A stretch of DNA of 64,000 nucleotides from Nemertoderma westbladi (Eukaryota; Xenacoelomorpha; Nemertodermatida; Nemertodermatidae): assembly GCA_032718475.1 (NCBI GenBank), contig JAUCBJ010005946.1, forward strand, positions 1-64,000, written 5' to 3'. A program made the translations under genes and the position numbers. Each line of letters starts with the position of its first letter. Within the stretch, counting starts at the first letter, position 1. The notes below the pieces were generated by a model. That model searched no databases. It worked only from the letters and a program-made list of their open reading frames with translations, and had not been told where the DNA came from. Of the stretch, positions 22,301 to 37,300 are shown piece after piece.

Positions 22301-25300
22301 CCTTTTTCAAACACTTGTAGCTAAAGAATGACAGCAAAAATAAAAATTCTGGCTCACCCAGCAAGGAGGAGGGAAGTGAAACTATCTCTGTTTAAAATTT
22401 TATGCGATCTCATTAAGATTTGTAGAAATATTTGGGGGTGGGGGGCAGGTACCTGAATAACGACACTATATTCCAGAATATGTTCATAATTGTGGTTGAC
22501 TATGTTCTACGCATGTCTTTAGATCATCACGATGATAATGGGGTGATGCCCAACGGCTCCTCAGCTCATTAGAACAGGCTGCTTCTATTGTTGGTCTTTT
22601 TATTAACTCCAGAAAGACCAAAATTTTGACAGTTATCTTTGAAAGTCCTCAGCAAGTCTCTGACCGGATGAGTATAAGCTCAAATGATGGTATGCTTGAG
22701 CATGTGGACGACTTCTGTTACCTGTGATCATGGATTCGGAAGTCAGGTGAGTATATAACATTGGAGGTGTCTCATTGGTTCCCCCAAGCTTGACACTAGA
22801 ACAAAGCCGCCTCTGCTTTGCAGGACATTGCTTTCGCCGTGAGGACCAGCCAGTGCATAATCTTGTGCTTTGGCAGCCTCATGGAGTGAATAAGCATGGT
22901 GGACAGCCCATGACTTTCTTGAGACGCATCTTAAAGGACACTGGCCTTGAAGATGCGGATGATCTAGAAAATGTCATGGGTGATAGGGAGTTGTGGCGGC
23001 GCAATTTTGTCGACAAGCCGGCACAGCATTCTTAAAAATGCATCTGCAATGCAGCATGCCTATACTAGTAGTAGTAGTAGAAGATCCAGGACATGGTGTA
23101 GATAGGGTAGTATTTTTTATTTTTTATTTTTTAATTTTTATTACCTGACTTACGCCTTCGATGGCTATAATTAAAATTGTAGGTCTAATATATAATATAA
23201 ATTCATGACAGCAGGTAAAATTAGGTCAAACAGTTCTACGATAATGATAATGATAATGATAATGATAATCATGATGATAATCATATATGCATATGGAACC
23301 GTAACGAGATATAAGATATAATGAAATAAAATCTAAAGTCAAATATACAATTATAGGAGGCACATGAGGGTATAAAGTTCAGCAATATTTAGCCAGTGGG
23401 GGACAAGATTGGAAGGTGATAGCCAGTTTTGAGTGTATTTAATAGTCCAAGTTGAAGAAGCTGAGGATGCATGTTTGTGTTGAAGTTCAAAGTTATAGTT
23501 GTTTAAAATTGATTTTAAACATAGTACTTGATGTGTTTGTTTAAAACTCAGGTCCATTGTGTTGCGTCTTCGCGATCCATCTATACAATTCTTTATACAG
23601 TAATTATTTGTTGCGAGGCTTATAAGGCATGGAATATCTTCTCTCCAGGCGCCTACCGAGTATTCTTACATCAGTTGGTCGTAATATATCCCAGTTAGGT
23701 TTTGGCTCAGGATGGTTGTGAACAGATGTGACACCGTTTTATTGGTGGTACTGAGAGGATTGTAGATTACCCGGAGACAGACAGCGACTTCAGACACAGA
23801 CACTTATGCGACTACAGAGACAGCTACTTATTGTGGAGAAAGCGTAAACAGTGGGAATTAAGCAGTTTTCTTGATTGATTGGAATGCTTACTAAAATAAA
23901 AAAATAATTCATATGAAATATGTACTGTACAGTGTACACTAATTATTTTCTTTTTAATCATCTACGGTAATTTGGTGTTGCAGTTTGCCATATAGTGCAG
24001 TTTGCCATATAGTAAATATCTATTGAAAAATAATATTGAATTTTAAATCAGATAACCAAAATACAATTTTTATCGTGTAGGGAGTCGAGATATTATAGAA
24101 AATATATTTCAAAAAATTAGAATTTCTATGATTTTATGACACAGAACTGTTTATTAAGATTTATCTGTGTGTGTGCAGCGGAAAATACCATGTATAATGA
24201 AAATTGTTGTATCGTTTGTAATATTTTATAATTAGATTATAATAATAATAATAATAATAATAATATTGGTTATTTATATAGCGCTTTATTATGCTCGGCA
24301 TACTCAAAGCGCTTTTATTATCATTACCCCAGCAAAGCCAGGTTCCCATTATACCGCTGGGTTGACGTAGGCACTAATGTCTAAAGTGTCTTGCCTAGGG
24401 ACACAACAGTGCGAAATTTCTACAGCCTTTAGTCGGATTCGAACCTGCGCCACCAAACACTATTGTGTAAGCAGTTCAGGCGCCATATCCACTCAGACAC
24501 TGCGACACTATAAGTGTAATTCGATAACCTAATTTTAGGGGCGATGCCTGGAGGAATGTCAACTGTCGTCATGTTTCTCCCCCTCCCAACGCGGTTGTTG
24601 CCGAAATGAATTTGGATCCTTTCTATAAGAAATACCTTCACGCCTATGGAATTCCGATACTCAGTTCGGAGAATGTTCCTGATGAGGCACTTCGGAGAGC
24701 CTGTTACATTACTTGGTTCATGATGTTAGATAGGTAGGTTATACCTGTTACATTACTTGGTTCATGATGTTAGATAGGTAGGTTGTACTTGTTACATTAC
24801 TTGGTTCATGATGTTAGATAGGTAGGTTATACTTGTTACATTACTTGGTTCATGATGTTAGATACGTAGGTTATACTTGTTACATTACTTGGTTCATGAT
24901 GTTAGATAGGTAGGTTATACTTGTTACATTACTTGGTTCATGGTGTTAGATAGGTAGGTTATACTTGTTACATTACTTGGTTCATGGTGTTAGATAGGTA
25001 GGTTATACTTGTTACATTACTTGGTTCTTTGTGTTAGATAGGTAGGTTATACCTGTTACATAACTTGGTTCATGATGTTAGATTGGTAGGTTATACTTGT
25101 TACATTACTTGGTTCATGATGTTCGATATGTAGGTTATACTTGTTACATTACTTGGTTCATGATGTTAGATAGGTAGGTTATATTTGTTACATTACTTGG
25201 TTCATGATGTTCGATATGTAGGTTATACTTGCTACATTACTTGGTTCATGGTGTTAGATAGGTAGGTTATACTTGTTACATTACTTGGTTCATGATGTTA

Positions 25301-28300
25301 GATAGGTAGGTTATACTTGTTACATTACTTGGTTCATGGTGTTAGATAGGTAGGTTATACTTGTTACATTACTTGGTTCATGATGTTCGATATGTAGGTT
25401 ATACTTGTTACATTACTTGGTTCATGATGTTAGATAGGTATGTTATACTTGTTACATTACTTGGTTCATGATGTTAGATAGGTAGGTTATACTTGTTACA
25501 TTACTTGGTTCATGATGTTAGATAGGTATGTTATACTTGTTACATTACTTGGTTCATGATGTTAGATTGGTAGGTTATACCTGTTACATAACTTGGTTCA
25601 TGATGTTAGATTGGTAGGTTATACTTGTTACATTACTTGGTTCATGATGTTAGATAGGTATGTTATACTTGTTACATTACTTGGTTCATGATGTTAGATA
25701 GGTAGGTTATACTTGTTACATTACTTGGTTCATGATGTTCGATATGTAGGTTATACTTGCTACATTACTTGGTTCATGGTGTTAGATAGGTAGGTTATAT
25801 TTGTTACATTACTTGGTTCATGATGTTAGATTGGTAGGTTATACCTGTTACATAACTTGGTTCATGATGTTAGATTGGTAGGTTATACTTGTTACATTAC
25901 TTGGTTCATGATGTTAGATAGGTATGTTATACTTGCTACATTACTTGGTTCATGGTGTTAGATAGGTAGGTTATACCTGTTACATAACTTGGTTCATGAT
26001 GTTAGATTGGTAGGTTATACTTGTTACATTACTTGGTTCATGATGTTAGATAGGTAGGTTATACCTGTTACATTACTTGGTTCATGATGTTAGATAGGTA
26101 GGTTATATTTGTTACATTACTTGGTTCATGATGTTAGATTGGTAGGTTATACTTGTTACATTACTTGGTTCATGATGTTCGATATGTAGGTTATACTTGC
26201 TACATTACTTGGTTCATGATGTTAGATAGGTAGGTTATATTTGTTACATTACTTGGTTCATGATGTTAGATTGGTAGGTTATACTTGTTACATTACTTGG
26301 TTCATGATGTTCGATATGTAGGTTATACTTGCTACATTACTTGGTTCATGATGTTAGATAGGTAGGTTATACTTGTTACATTACTTGGTTCATGATGTTC
26401 GATATGTAGGTTATACTTGCTACATTACTTGGTTCATGGTGTTAGATAGGTAGGTTATATTTGTTACATTACTTGGTTCATGATGTTAGATTGGTAGGTT
26501 ATACTTGTTACATTACTTGGTTCATGATGTTCGATATGTAGGTTATACTTGCTACATTACTTGGTTCATGGTGTTAGATAGGTAGGTTATACCTGTTACA
26601 TTACTTGGTTCATGATGTTAGATAAGTAGGTTATACTTGTTACATTGCTTGGTTCATGATGTTTGACAGATATATTATACTTGTTACATTACTTGGTTCA
26701 TGATGTTAGATAGGTAGGTTATACTTGTTACGTTACTTGGTTCATGATGTTAGATAAGTAGGTTATACTTGTTACATTGCTTGGTTCATGATGTTTGACA
26801 GATATATTATACTTGTTACATTACTTGGTTCATGATGTTAGATAGGTATGCTATACTTGTTACATTACTTGGTTCATGATGTTAGATAGGTAGGTTATAC
26901 TTGTTACATTACTTGGTTCATGATGTTAGATAGGTAGGTTATACTTGTTACGTTACTTGGTTCATGGTGTTAGATAGGTAGGTTATACCTGTTACATTAC
27001 TTGGTTCATGATGTTAGATAAGTAGGTTATACTTGTTACATTGCTTGGTTCATGATGTTTGACAGATATATTATACTTGTTACATTACTTGGTTCATGAT
27101 GTTAGATAGGTAGGTTATACCTGTTACATTACTTGGTTCATGATGTTAGATAAGTAGGTTATACTTGTTACATTGCTTGGTTCATGATGTTTGACAGATA
27201 TATTATACTTGTTACATTACTTGGTTCATGATGTTAGATAGGTAGGTTATACTTGTTACGTTACTTGGTTCATGATGTGAAATAGGTAGGTTATACCTGT
27301 TACATAACTTGGTTCATGATGTTAGATAGGTATGTTATACTTGTTACATTACTTGGTTCATGATGTTAGATAGGTATGCTATACTTGTTACATTACTTGG
27401 TTCATGATGTTAGATAGGTAGGTTATACCTGTTACATTACTTGGTTCATGATGTTAGATAGGTTAAGTTTATACCTGTTACATTACTTGGTTCATGGTGT
27501 TAGATAGGTAGGATATACTTGTTACAATACTTGGTTCATGGTGTTAGATATGTAGGTTATACCTGTTACATTACTTGGTTCATGATGTTAGATAGGTAGG
27601 TTATATTTGTTACATTACTTGGTTCATGATGTTAGATAAGTAGGTTATACTTGTTACATTGCTTGGTTCATGATGTTTGACAGATATATTATACTTGTTA
27701 CATTACTTGGTTCATGATGTTAGATAGGTAGGTTATACCTGTTACATTACTTGGTTCATGATGTTAGATAAGTAGGTTATACTTGTTACATTGCTTGGTT
27801 CATGATGTTTGACAGATATATTATACTTGTTACATTACTTGGTTCATGGTGTTAGATAGGTAGGTTATACCTGTTACATTACTTGGTTCATGATGTTAGA
27901 TAAGTAGGTTATACATGTTACATTGCTTGGTTCATGATGTTTGACAGATATATTATACTTGTTACATTACTTGGTTCATGATGTTAGATAGGTAGGTTAT
28001 ACTTGTTACGTTACTTGGTTCATGATGTGAAATAGGTAGGTTATACCTGTTACATAACTTGGTTCATGATGTTAGATAGGATAAGTTTATACCTGTTACA
28101 TTACTTGGTTCATGGTGTTAGATAGGTAGGATATACTTGTTACAATACTTGGTTCATGGTGTTAGATATGTAGGTTATACCTGTTACATCACTTGGTTCA
28201 TGATGTTAGATAGGTAGGTTATACTTGTTACATTACTTGGTTCATGATGTTAGATAGGTATGTTATACTTGTTACATTACTTGGTTCATGATGTTAGATA

Positions 28301-31300
28301 GGTATGTTATACTTGTTACATTACTTGGTTCATGATGTTAGATAGGTAGGTTATACTTGTTACAATACTTGGTTCATGGTGTTAGATATGTAGGTTATAC
28401 CTGTTACATTACTTGGTTCATGATGTTAGATAGGTAGGTTATACTTGTTACATTACTTGGTTCATGATGTTAGATAGGTAGGTTATACTTGTTACATTAC
28501 TTGGTTCATGATGTTAGATAGGTATGTTATACTTGTTACATTACTTGGTTCATGATGTTAGATAGGTATGTTATACTTGTTACATTACTTGGTTCATGAT
28601 GTTAGATAGGTATGCTATACTTGTTACATTACTTGGTTCATGATGTTAGATAGGTATGCTATACTTGTTACATTACTTGGTTCATGATGTTAGATAGGTA
28701 TGTTATACTTGTTACATTACTTGGTTCATGATGTTAGATAGGTATGTTATACTTGTTACATTACTTGGTTCATGATGTTAGATAGGTAGGTTATACTTGT
28801 TACGTTACTTGGTTCATGATGTGAAATAGGTAGGTTATACCTGTTACATAACTTGGTTCATGATGTTAGATAGGTTAAGTTTATACCTGTTACATTACTT
28901 GGTTCATGGTGTTTGATAGGTAGGTTATACTTGTTACAATACTTGGTTCATGGTGTTAGATATGTAAGTTATACCTGTTACATTACTTGGTTCATGATGT
29001 TAGATAGGTAGGTTATACTTGTTACGTTACTTGGTTCATGATGTTAGATAGGTAGGTTATACCTGTTACATTACTTGGTTCATGATGTTAGATAGGTAGG
29101 TTATACTTGTTACGTTACTTGGTTCATGATGTGAAATAGGTAGGTTATACCTGTTACATAACTTGGTTCATGATGTTAGATAGGTTAAGTTTATACCTGT
29201 TCCATTACTTGGTTCATGGTGTTAGATAGGTAGGTTATACTTGTTACAATACTTGGTTCATGGTGTTAGATATGTAGGTTATACCTGTTACATTACTTGG
29301 TTCATGATGTTAGATAGGTAGGTTATACTTGTTACATTACTTGGTTCATGATGTTAGATAGGTATGTTATACTTGTTACATTACTTGGTTCATGATGTTA
29401 GATAGGTATGTTATACTTGTTACATTACTTGGTTCATGATGTTAGATAGGTATGCTATACTTGTTACATTACTTGGTTCATGATGTTAGATAGGTAGGTT
29501 ATACTTGTTACATTACTTGGTTCATGATGTTAGATAGGTATGTTATACTTGTTACAATACTTGGTTCATGATGTTAGATAGGTATGTTATACTTGTTACA
29601 TTACTTGGTTCATGATGTTAGATAGGTATGTTATACTTGTTACATTACTTGGTTCATGATGTTAGATAGGTATGCTATACTTGTTACATTACTTGGTTCA
29701 TGATGTTAGATATGTAGGTTATACCTGTTACATTACTTGGTTCATGATGTTAGATAGGTAGGTTATACTTGTTACATTACTTGGTTCATGATGTTAGATA
29801 GGTATGTTATACTTGTTACATTACTTGGTTCATGATGTTAGATAGGTATGTTATACTTGTTACATTACTTGGTTCATGATGTTAGATAGGTATGCTATAC
29901 TTGTTACATTACTTGGTTCATGATGTTAGATAGGTAGGTTATACTTGTTACATTACTTGGTTCATGATGTTAGATAGGTTAAGTTTATACCTGTTCCATT
30001 ACTTGGTTCATGGTGTTAGATAGGTAGGTTATACTTGTTACAATACTTGGTTCATGGTGTTAGATATGTAGGTTATACCTGTTACATTACTTGGTTCATG
30101 ATGTTAGATAGGTATGTTATACTTGTTACATTACTTGGTTCATGATGTTAGATAGGTATGCTATACTTGTTACATTACTTGGTTCATGATGTTAGATAGG
30201 TAGGTTATACTTGTTACATTACTTGGTTCATGATGTTAGATAGGTATGTTATACTTGTTACATTACTTGGTTCATGATGTTAGATAGGTATGTTATACTT
30301 GTTACATTACTTGGTTCATGATGTTAGATAGGTATGCTATACTTGTTACATTACTTGGTTCATGATGTTAGATAGGTAGGTTATACTTGTTACATTACTT
30401 GGTTCATGATGTTAGATAGGTATGTTATACTTGTTACATTACTTGGTTCATGATGTTAGATAGGTATGTTATACTTGTTACATTACTTGGTTCATGATGT
30501 TAGATAGGTATGCTATACTTGTTACATTACTTGGTTCATGATGTTAGATAGGTAGGTTTTACTTGTTATATTACTTGGTTCATGATGTTAGATAGGTAGG
30601 TTATACTTGTTACAATACTTGGTTCATGGTGTTAGATATGTAGGTTATACCTGTTACATTACTTGGTTCATGATGTTAGATAGGTAGCTTATACTTGTTA
30701 CATTACTTGGTTCATGATGTTAGATAGGTATGTTATACTTGTTACATTACTTGGTTCATGATGTTAGATAGGTATGTTATACTTGTTACATTACTTGGTT
30801 CATGATGTTAGATAGGTATGCTATACTTGTTACATTACTTGGTTCATGATGTTAGATAGGTAGGTTATACTTGTTAAATTACTTGGTTCATGATGTTAGA
30901 TAGGTATGTTATACTTGTTACATTACTTGGTTCATGGTGTTAGATAGGTATGTTATACTTGTTACATAACTTGGTTTATGATGTTAGATAGGTATGTTAT
31001 ACTTGTTACATTACTTGGTTCATGATGTTAGATAGGTAGGTTATACTTGTTACATTACTTGGTTCATGATGTTAGATAGGCATGTTATACTTGTTATATA
31101 ACTTGGTTCATGATGTTAGATAGGTATGTTATACTTTTTACATTACTCTGTTCATGATTTTAGATAGGTAGGTTATACTTGTTACATTACTTGGCTTATG
31201 ATGTTCGATTAAGGCAGGTTATACTTGTTATATTACTTGGTTCATGGTGTTAGATAGGTAGGTTATACCTGTTACATTACTCTGTTCATGATTTTAGATA

Positions 31301-34300
31301 GGTAGGTTATACTTGTTACATTACTTGGTTTATGATGTTCGATTAAGGCAGGTTATACTTGTTACATTACTTGGTTCATGATGTTAGATAGGTATGTTAT
31401 ACTTGTTACATAACTTGGTTCATGATGTTAGATAGGTATGTTATACTTGTTACATTACTTGGTTCATGATGTTAGATAGGTATGTTATACTTGTTACATT
31501 ACTTGGTTCATGATGTTAGATAGGTATGTTATACTTGTTACATTACTTGGTTCATGATGTTAGATAGGTATGCTATACTTGTTACATTACTTGGTTCATG
31601 ATGTTAGATAGGTATGCTATACTTGTTACATTACTTGGTTCATGATGTTAGATAGGTATGTTATACTTGTTACATTACTTGGTTCATGATGTTAGATAGG
31701 TATGTTATACTTGTTACATTACTTGGTTCATGATGTTAGATAGGTAGGTTATACTTGTTACGTTACTTGGTTCATGATGTGAAATAGGTAGGTTATACCT
31801 GTTACATAACTTGGTTCATGATGTTAGATAAGTAGGTTATACTTGTTACATTGCTTGGTTCATGATGTTAGACAGATATATTATACTTGTTACATTACTT
31901 GGTTCATGATGTTAGATAGGTAGGTTATACTTGTTACGTTACTTGGTTCATGATGTGAAATAGGTAGGTTATACCTGTTACATAACTTGGTTCATGATGT
32001 TAGATAGGTTAAGTTTATACCTGTTACATTACTTGGTTCATGGTGTTTGATAGGTAGGTTATACTTGTTACAATACTTGGTTCATGGTGTTAGATATGTA
32101 AGTTATACCTGTTACATTACTTGGTTCATGATGTTAGATAGGTAGGTTATACTTGTTACGTTACTTGGTTCATGATGTTAGATAGGTAGGTTATACCTGT
32201 TACATTACTTGGTTCATGATGTTAGATAGGTAGGTTATACTTGTTACGTTACTTGGTTCATGATGTGAAATAGGTAGGTTATACCTGTTACATAACTTGG
32301 TTCATGATGTTAGATAGGTTAAGTTTATACCTGTTCCATTACTTGGTTCATGGTGTTAGATAGGTAGGTTATACTTGTTACAATACTTGGTTCATGGTGT
32401 TAGATATGTAGGTTATACCTGTTACATTACTTGGTTCATGATGTTAGATAGGTAGGTTATACTTGTTACATTACTTGGTTCATGATGTTAGATAGGTATG
32501 TTATACTTGTTACATTACTTGGTTCATGATGTTAGATAGGTATGTTATACTTGTTACATTACTTGGTTCATGATGTTAGATAGGTATGCTATACTTGTTA
32601 CATTACTTGGTTCATGATGTTAGATAGGTAGGTTATACTTGTTACATTACTTGGTTCATGATGTTAGATAGGTATGTTATACTTGTTACAATACTTGGTT
32701 CATGATGTTAGATAGGTATGTTATACTTGTTACATTACTTGGTTCATGATGTTAGATAGGTATGTTATACTTGTTACATTACTTGGTTCATGATGTTAGA
32801 TAGGTATGCTATACTTGTTACATTACTTGGTTCATGATGTTAGATATGTAGGTTATACCTGTTACATTACTTGGTTCATGATGTTAGATAGGTAGGTTAT
32901 ACTTGTTACATTACTTGGTTCATGATGTTAGATAGGTATGTTATACTTGTTACATTACTTGGTTCATGATGTTAGATAGGTATGTTATACTTGTTACATT
33001 ACTTGGTTCATGATGTTAGATAGGTATGCTATACTTGTTACATTACTTGGTTCATGATGTTAGATAGGTAGGTTATACTTGTTACATTACTTGGTTCATG
33101 ATGTTAGATAGGTATGTTATACTTGTTACATTACTTGGTTCATGATGTTAGATAGGTATGTTATACTTGTTACATTACTTGGTTCATGATGTTAGATAGG
33201 TATGCTATACTTGTTACATTACTTGGTTCATGATGTTAGATAGGTAGGTTATACTTGTTACAATACTTGGTTCATGGTGTTAGATATGTAGGTTATACCT
33301 GTTACATTACTTGGTTCATGATGTTAGATAGGTAGGTTATACTTGTTACATTACTTGGTTCATGATGTTAGATAGGTATGTTATACTTGTTACATTACTT
33401 GGTTCATGATGTTAGATAGGTATGTTATACTTGTTACATTACTTGGTTCATGATGTTAGATAGGTATGCTATACTTGTTACATTACTTGGTTCATGATGT
33501 TAGATAGGTAGGTTTTACTTGTTATATTACTTGGTTCATGATGTTAGATAGGTAGGTTATACTTGTTACAATACTTGGTTCATGGTGTTAGATATGTAGG
33601 TTATACCTGTTACATTACTTGGTTCATGATGTTAGATAGGTAGCTTATACTTGTTACATTACTTGGTTCATGATGTTAGATAGGTATGTTATACTTGTTA
33701 CATTACTTGGTTCATGATGTTAGATAGGTATGTTATACTTGTTACATTACTTGGTTCATGATGTTAGATAGGTATGCTATACTTGTTACATTACTTGGTT
33801 CATGATGTTAGATAGGTAGGTTATACTTGTTACATTACTTGGTTCATGATGTTAGATAGGTATGTTATACTTGTTACAATACTTGGTTCATGATGTTAGA
33901 TAGGTATGTTATACTTGTTACATTACTTGGTTCATGATGTTAGATAGGTATGTTATACTTGTTACATTACTTGGTTCATGATGTTAGATAGGTATGCTAT
34001 ACTTGTTACATTACTTGGTTCATGATGTTAGATATGTAGGTTATACCTGTTACATTACTTGGTTCATGATGTTAGATAGGTAGGTTATACTTGTTACATT
34101 ACTTGGTTCATGATGTTAGATAGGTATGTTATACTTGTTACATTACTTGGTTCATGATGTTAGATAGGTATGTTATACTTGTTACATTACTTGGTTCATG
34201 ATGTTAGATAGGTATGCTATACTTGTTACATTACTTGGTTCATGATGTTAGATAGGTAGGTTATACTTGTTACATTACTTGGTTCATGATGTTAGATAGG

Positions 34301-37300
34301 TATGTTATACTTGTTACATTACTTGGTTCATGATGTTAGATAGGTATGTTATACTTGTTACATTACTTGGTTCATGATGTTAGATAGGTATGCTATACTT
34401 GTTACATTACTTGGTTCATGATGTTAGATAGGTAGGTTATACTTGTTACATTACTTGGTTCATGATGTTAGATAGGTATGTTATACTTGTTACATTACTT
34501 GGTTCATGATGTTAGATAGGTATGTTATACTTGTTACATTACTTGGTTCATGATGTTAGATAGGTATGCTATACTTGTTACATTACTTGGTTCATGATGT
34601 TAGATAGGTAGGTTTTACTTGTTATATTACTTGGTTCATGATGTTAGATAGGTAGGTTATACTTGTTACAATACTTGGTTCATGGTGTTAGATATGTAGG
34701 TTATACCTGTTACATTACTTGGTTCATGATGTTAGATAGGTAGCTTATACTTGTTACATTACTTGGTTCATGATGTTAGATAGGTATGTTATACTTGTTA
34801 CATTACTTGGTTCATGATGTTAGATAGGTATGTTATACTTGTTACATTACTTGGTTCATGATGTTAGATAGGTATGCTATACTTGTTACATTACTTGGTT
34901 CATGATGTTAGATAGGTAGGTTATACTTGTTAAATTACTTGGTTCATGATGTTAGATAGGTATGTTATACTTGTTACATTACTTGGTTCATGGTGTTAGA
35001 TAGGTATGTTATACTTGTTACATAACTTGGTTTATGATGTTAGATAGGTATGTTATACTTGTTACATTACTTGGTTCATGATGTTAGATAGGTAGGTTAT
35101 ACTTGTTACATTACTTGGTTCATGATGTTAGATAGGCATGTTATACTTGTTATATAACTTGGTTCATGATGTTAGATAGGTATGTTATACTTTTTACATT
35201 ACTCTGTTCATGATTTTAGATAGGTAGGTTATACTTGTTACATTACTTGGCTTATGATGTTCGATTAAGGCAGGTTATACTTGTTATATTACTTGGTTCA
35301 TGGTGTTAGATAGGTAGGTTATACCTGTTACATTACTCTGTTCATGATTTTAGATAGGTAGGTTATACTTGTTACATTACTTGGTTTATGATGTTCGATT
35401 AAGGCAGGTTATACTTGTTACATTACTTGGTTCATGATGTTAGATAGGTATGTTATACTTGTTACATAACTTGGTTCATGATGTTAGATAGGTATGTTAT
35501 ACTTGTTACATTACTTGGTTCATGATGTTAGATAGGTATGTTATACTTGTTACATTACTTGGTTCATGATGTTAGATAGGTATGTTATACTTGTTACATT
35601 ACTTGGTTCATGATGTTAGATAGGTATGCTATACTTGTTACATTACTTGGTTCATGATGTTAGATAGGTATGCTATACTTGTTACATTACTTGGTTCATG
35701 ATGTTAGATAGGTATGTTATACTTGTTACATTACTTGGTTCATGATGTTAGATAGGTATGTTATACTTGTTACATTACTTGGTTCATGATGTTAGATAGG
35801 TAGGTTATACTTGTTACGTTACTTGGTTCATGATGTGAAATAGGTAGGTTATACCTGTTACATAACTTGGTTCATGATGTTAGATAAGTAGGTTATACTT
35901 GTTACATTGCTTGGTTCATGATGTTAGACAGATATATTATACTTGTTACATTACTTGGTTCATGATGTTAGATAGGTAGGTTATACTTGTTACGTTACTT
36001 GGTTCATGATGTGAAATAGGTAGGTTATACCTGTTACATAACTTGGTTCATGATGTTAGATAAGTAGGTTATACTTGTTACATTGCTTGGTTCATGATGT
36101 TAGACAGATATATTATACTTGTTACATTACTTGGTTCATGATGTTAGATAGGTAGGTTATACTTGTTACGTTACTTGGTTCATGATGTTAGATAGGTAGG
36201 TTATACTTGTTACGTTACTTGGTTCATGATGTTAGATAGGTAGGTTATACCTGTTACATTACTTGGTTCATGATGTTAGATAGGTAGGTTATACTTGTTA
36301 CGTTACTTGGTTCATGATGTGAAATAGGTAGGTTATACCTGTTACATAACTTGGTTCATGATGTTAGATAGGTTAAGTTTATACCTGTTCCATTACTTGG
36401 TTCATGGTGTTAGATAGGTAGGTTATACTTGTTACAATACTTGGTTCATGGTGTTAGATATGTAGGTTATACCTGTTACATTACTTGGTTCATGATGTTA
36501 GATAGGTAGGTTATACTTGTTACATTACTTGGTTCATGATGTTAGATAGGTATGTTATACTTGTTACATTACTTGGTTCATGATGTTAGATAGGTATGTT
36601 ATACTTGTTACATTACTTGGTTCATGATGTTAGATAGGTATGCTATACTTGTTACATTACTTGGTTCATGATGTTAGATAGGTAGGTTATACTTGTTACA
36701 TTACTTGGTTCATGATGTTAGATAGGTATGTTATACTTGTTACAATACTTGGTTCATGATGTTAGATAGGTATGTTATACTTGTTACATTACTTGGTTCA
36801 TGATGTTAGATAGGTATGTTATACTTGTTACATTACTTGGTTCATGATGTTAGATAGGTATGCTATACTTGTTACATTACTTGGTTCATGATGTTAGATA
36901 TGTAGGTTATACCTGTTACATTACTTGGTTCATGATGTTAGATAGGTAGGTTATACTTGTTACATTACTTGGTTCATGATGTTAGATAGGTATGTTATAC
37001 TTGTTACATTACTTGGTTCATGATGTTAGATAGGTATGTTATACTTGTTACATTACTTGGTTCATGATGTTAGATAGGTATGCTATACTTGTTACATTAC
37101 TTGGTTCATGATGTTAGATAGGTAGGTTATACTTGTTACATTACTTGGTTCATGATGTTAGATAGGTATGTTATACTTGTTACATTACTTGGTTCATGAT
37201 GTTAGATAGGTATGTTATACTTGTTACATTACTTGGTTCATGATGTTAGATAGGTATGCTATACTTGTTACATTACTTGGTTCATGATGTTAGATAGGTA

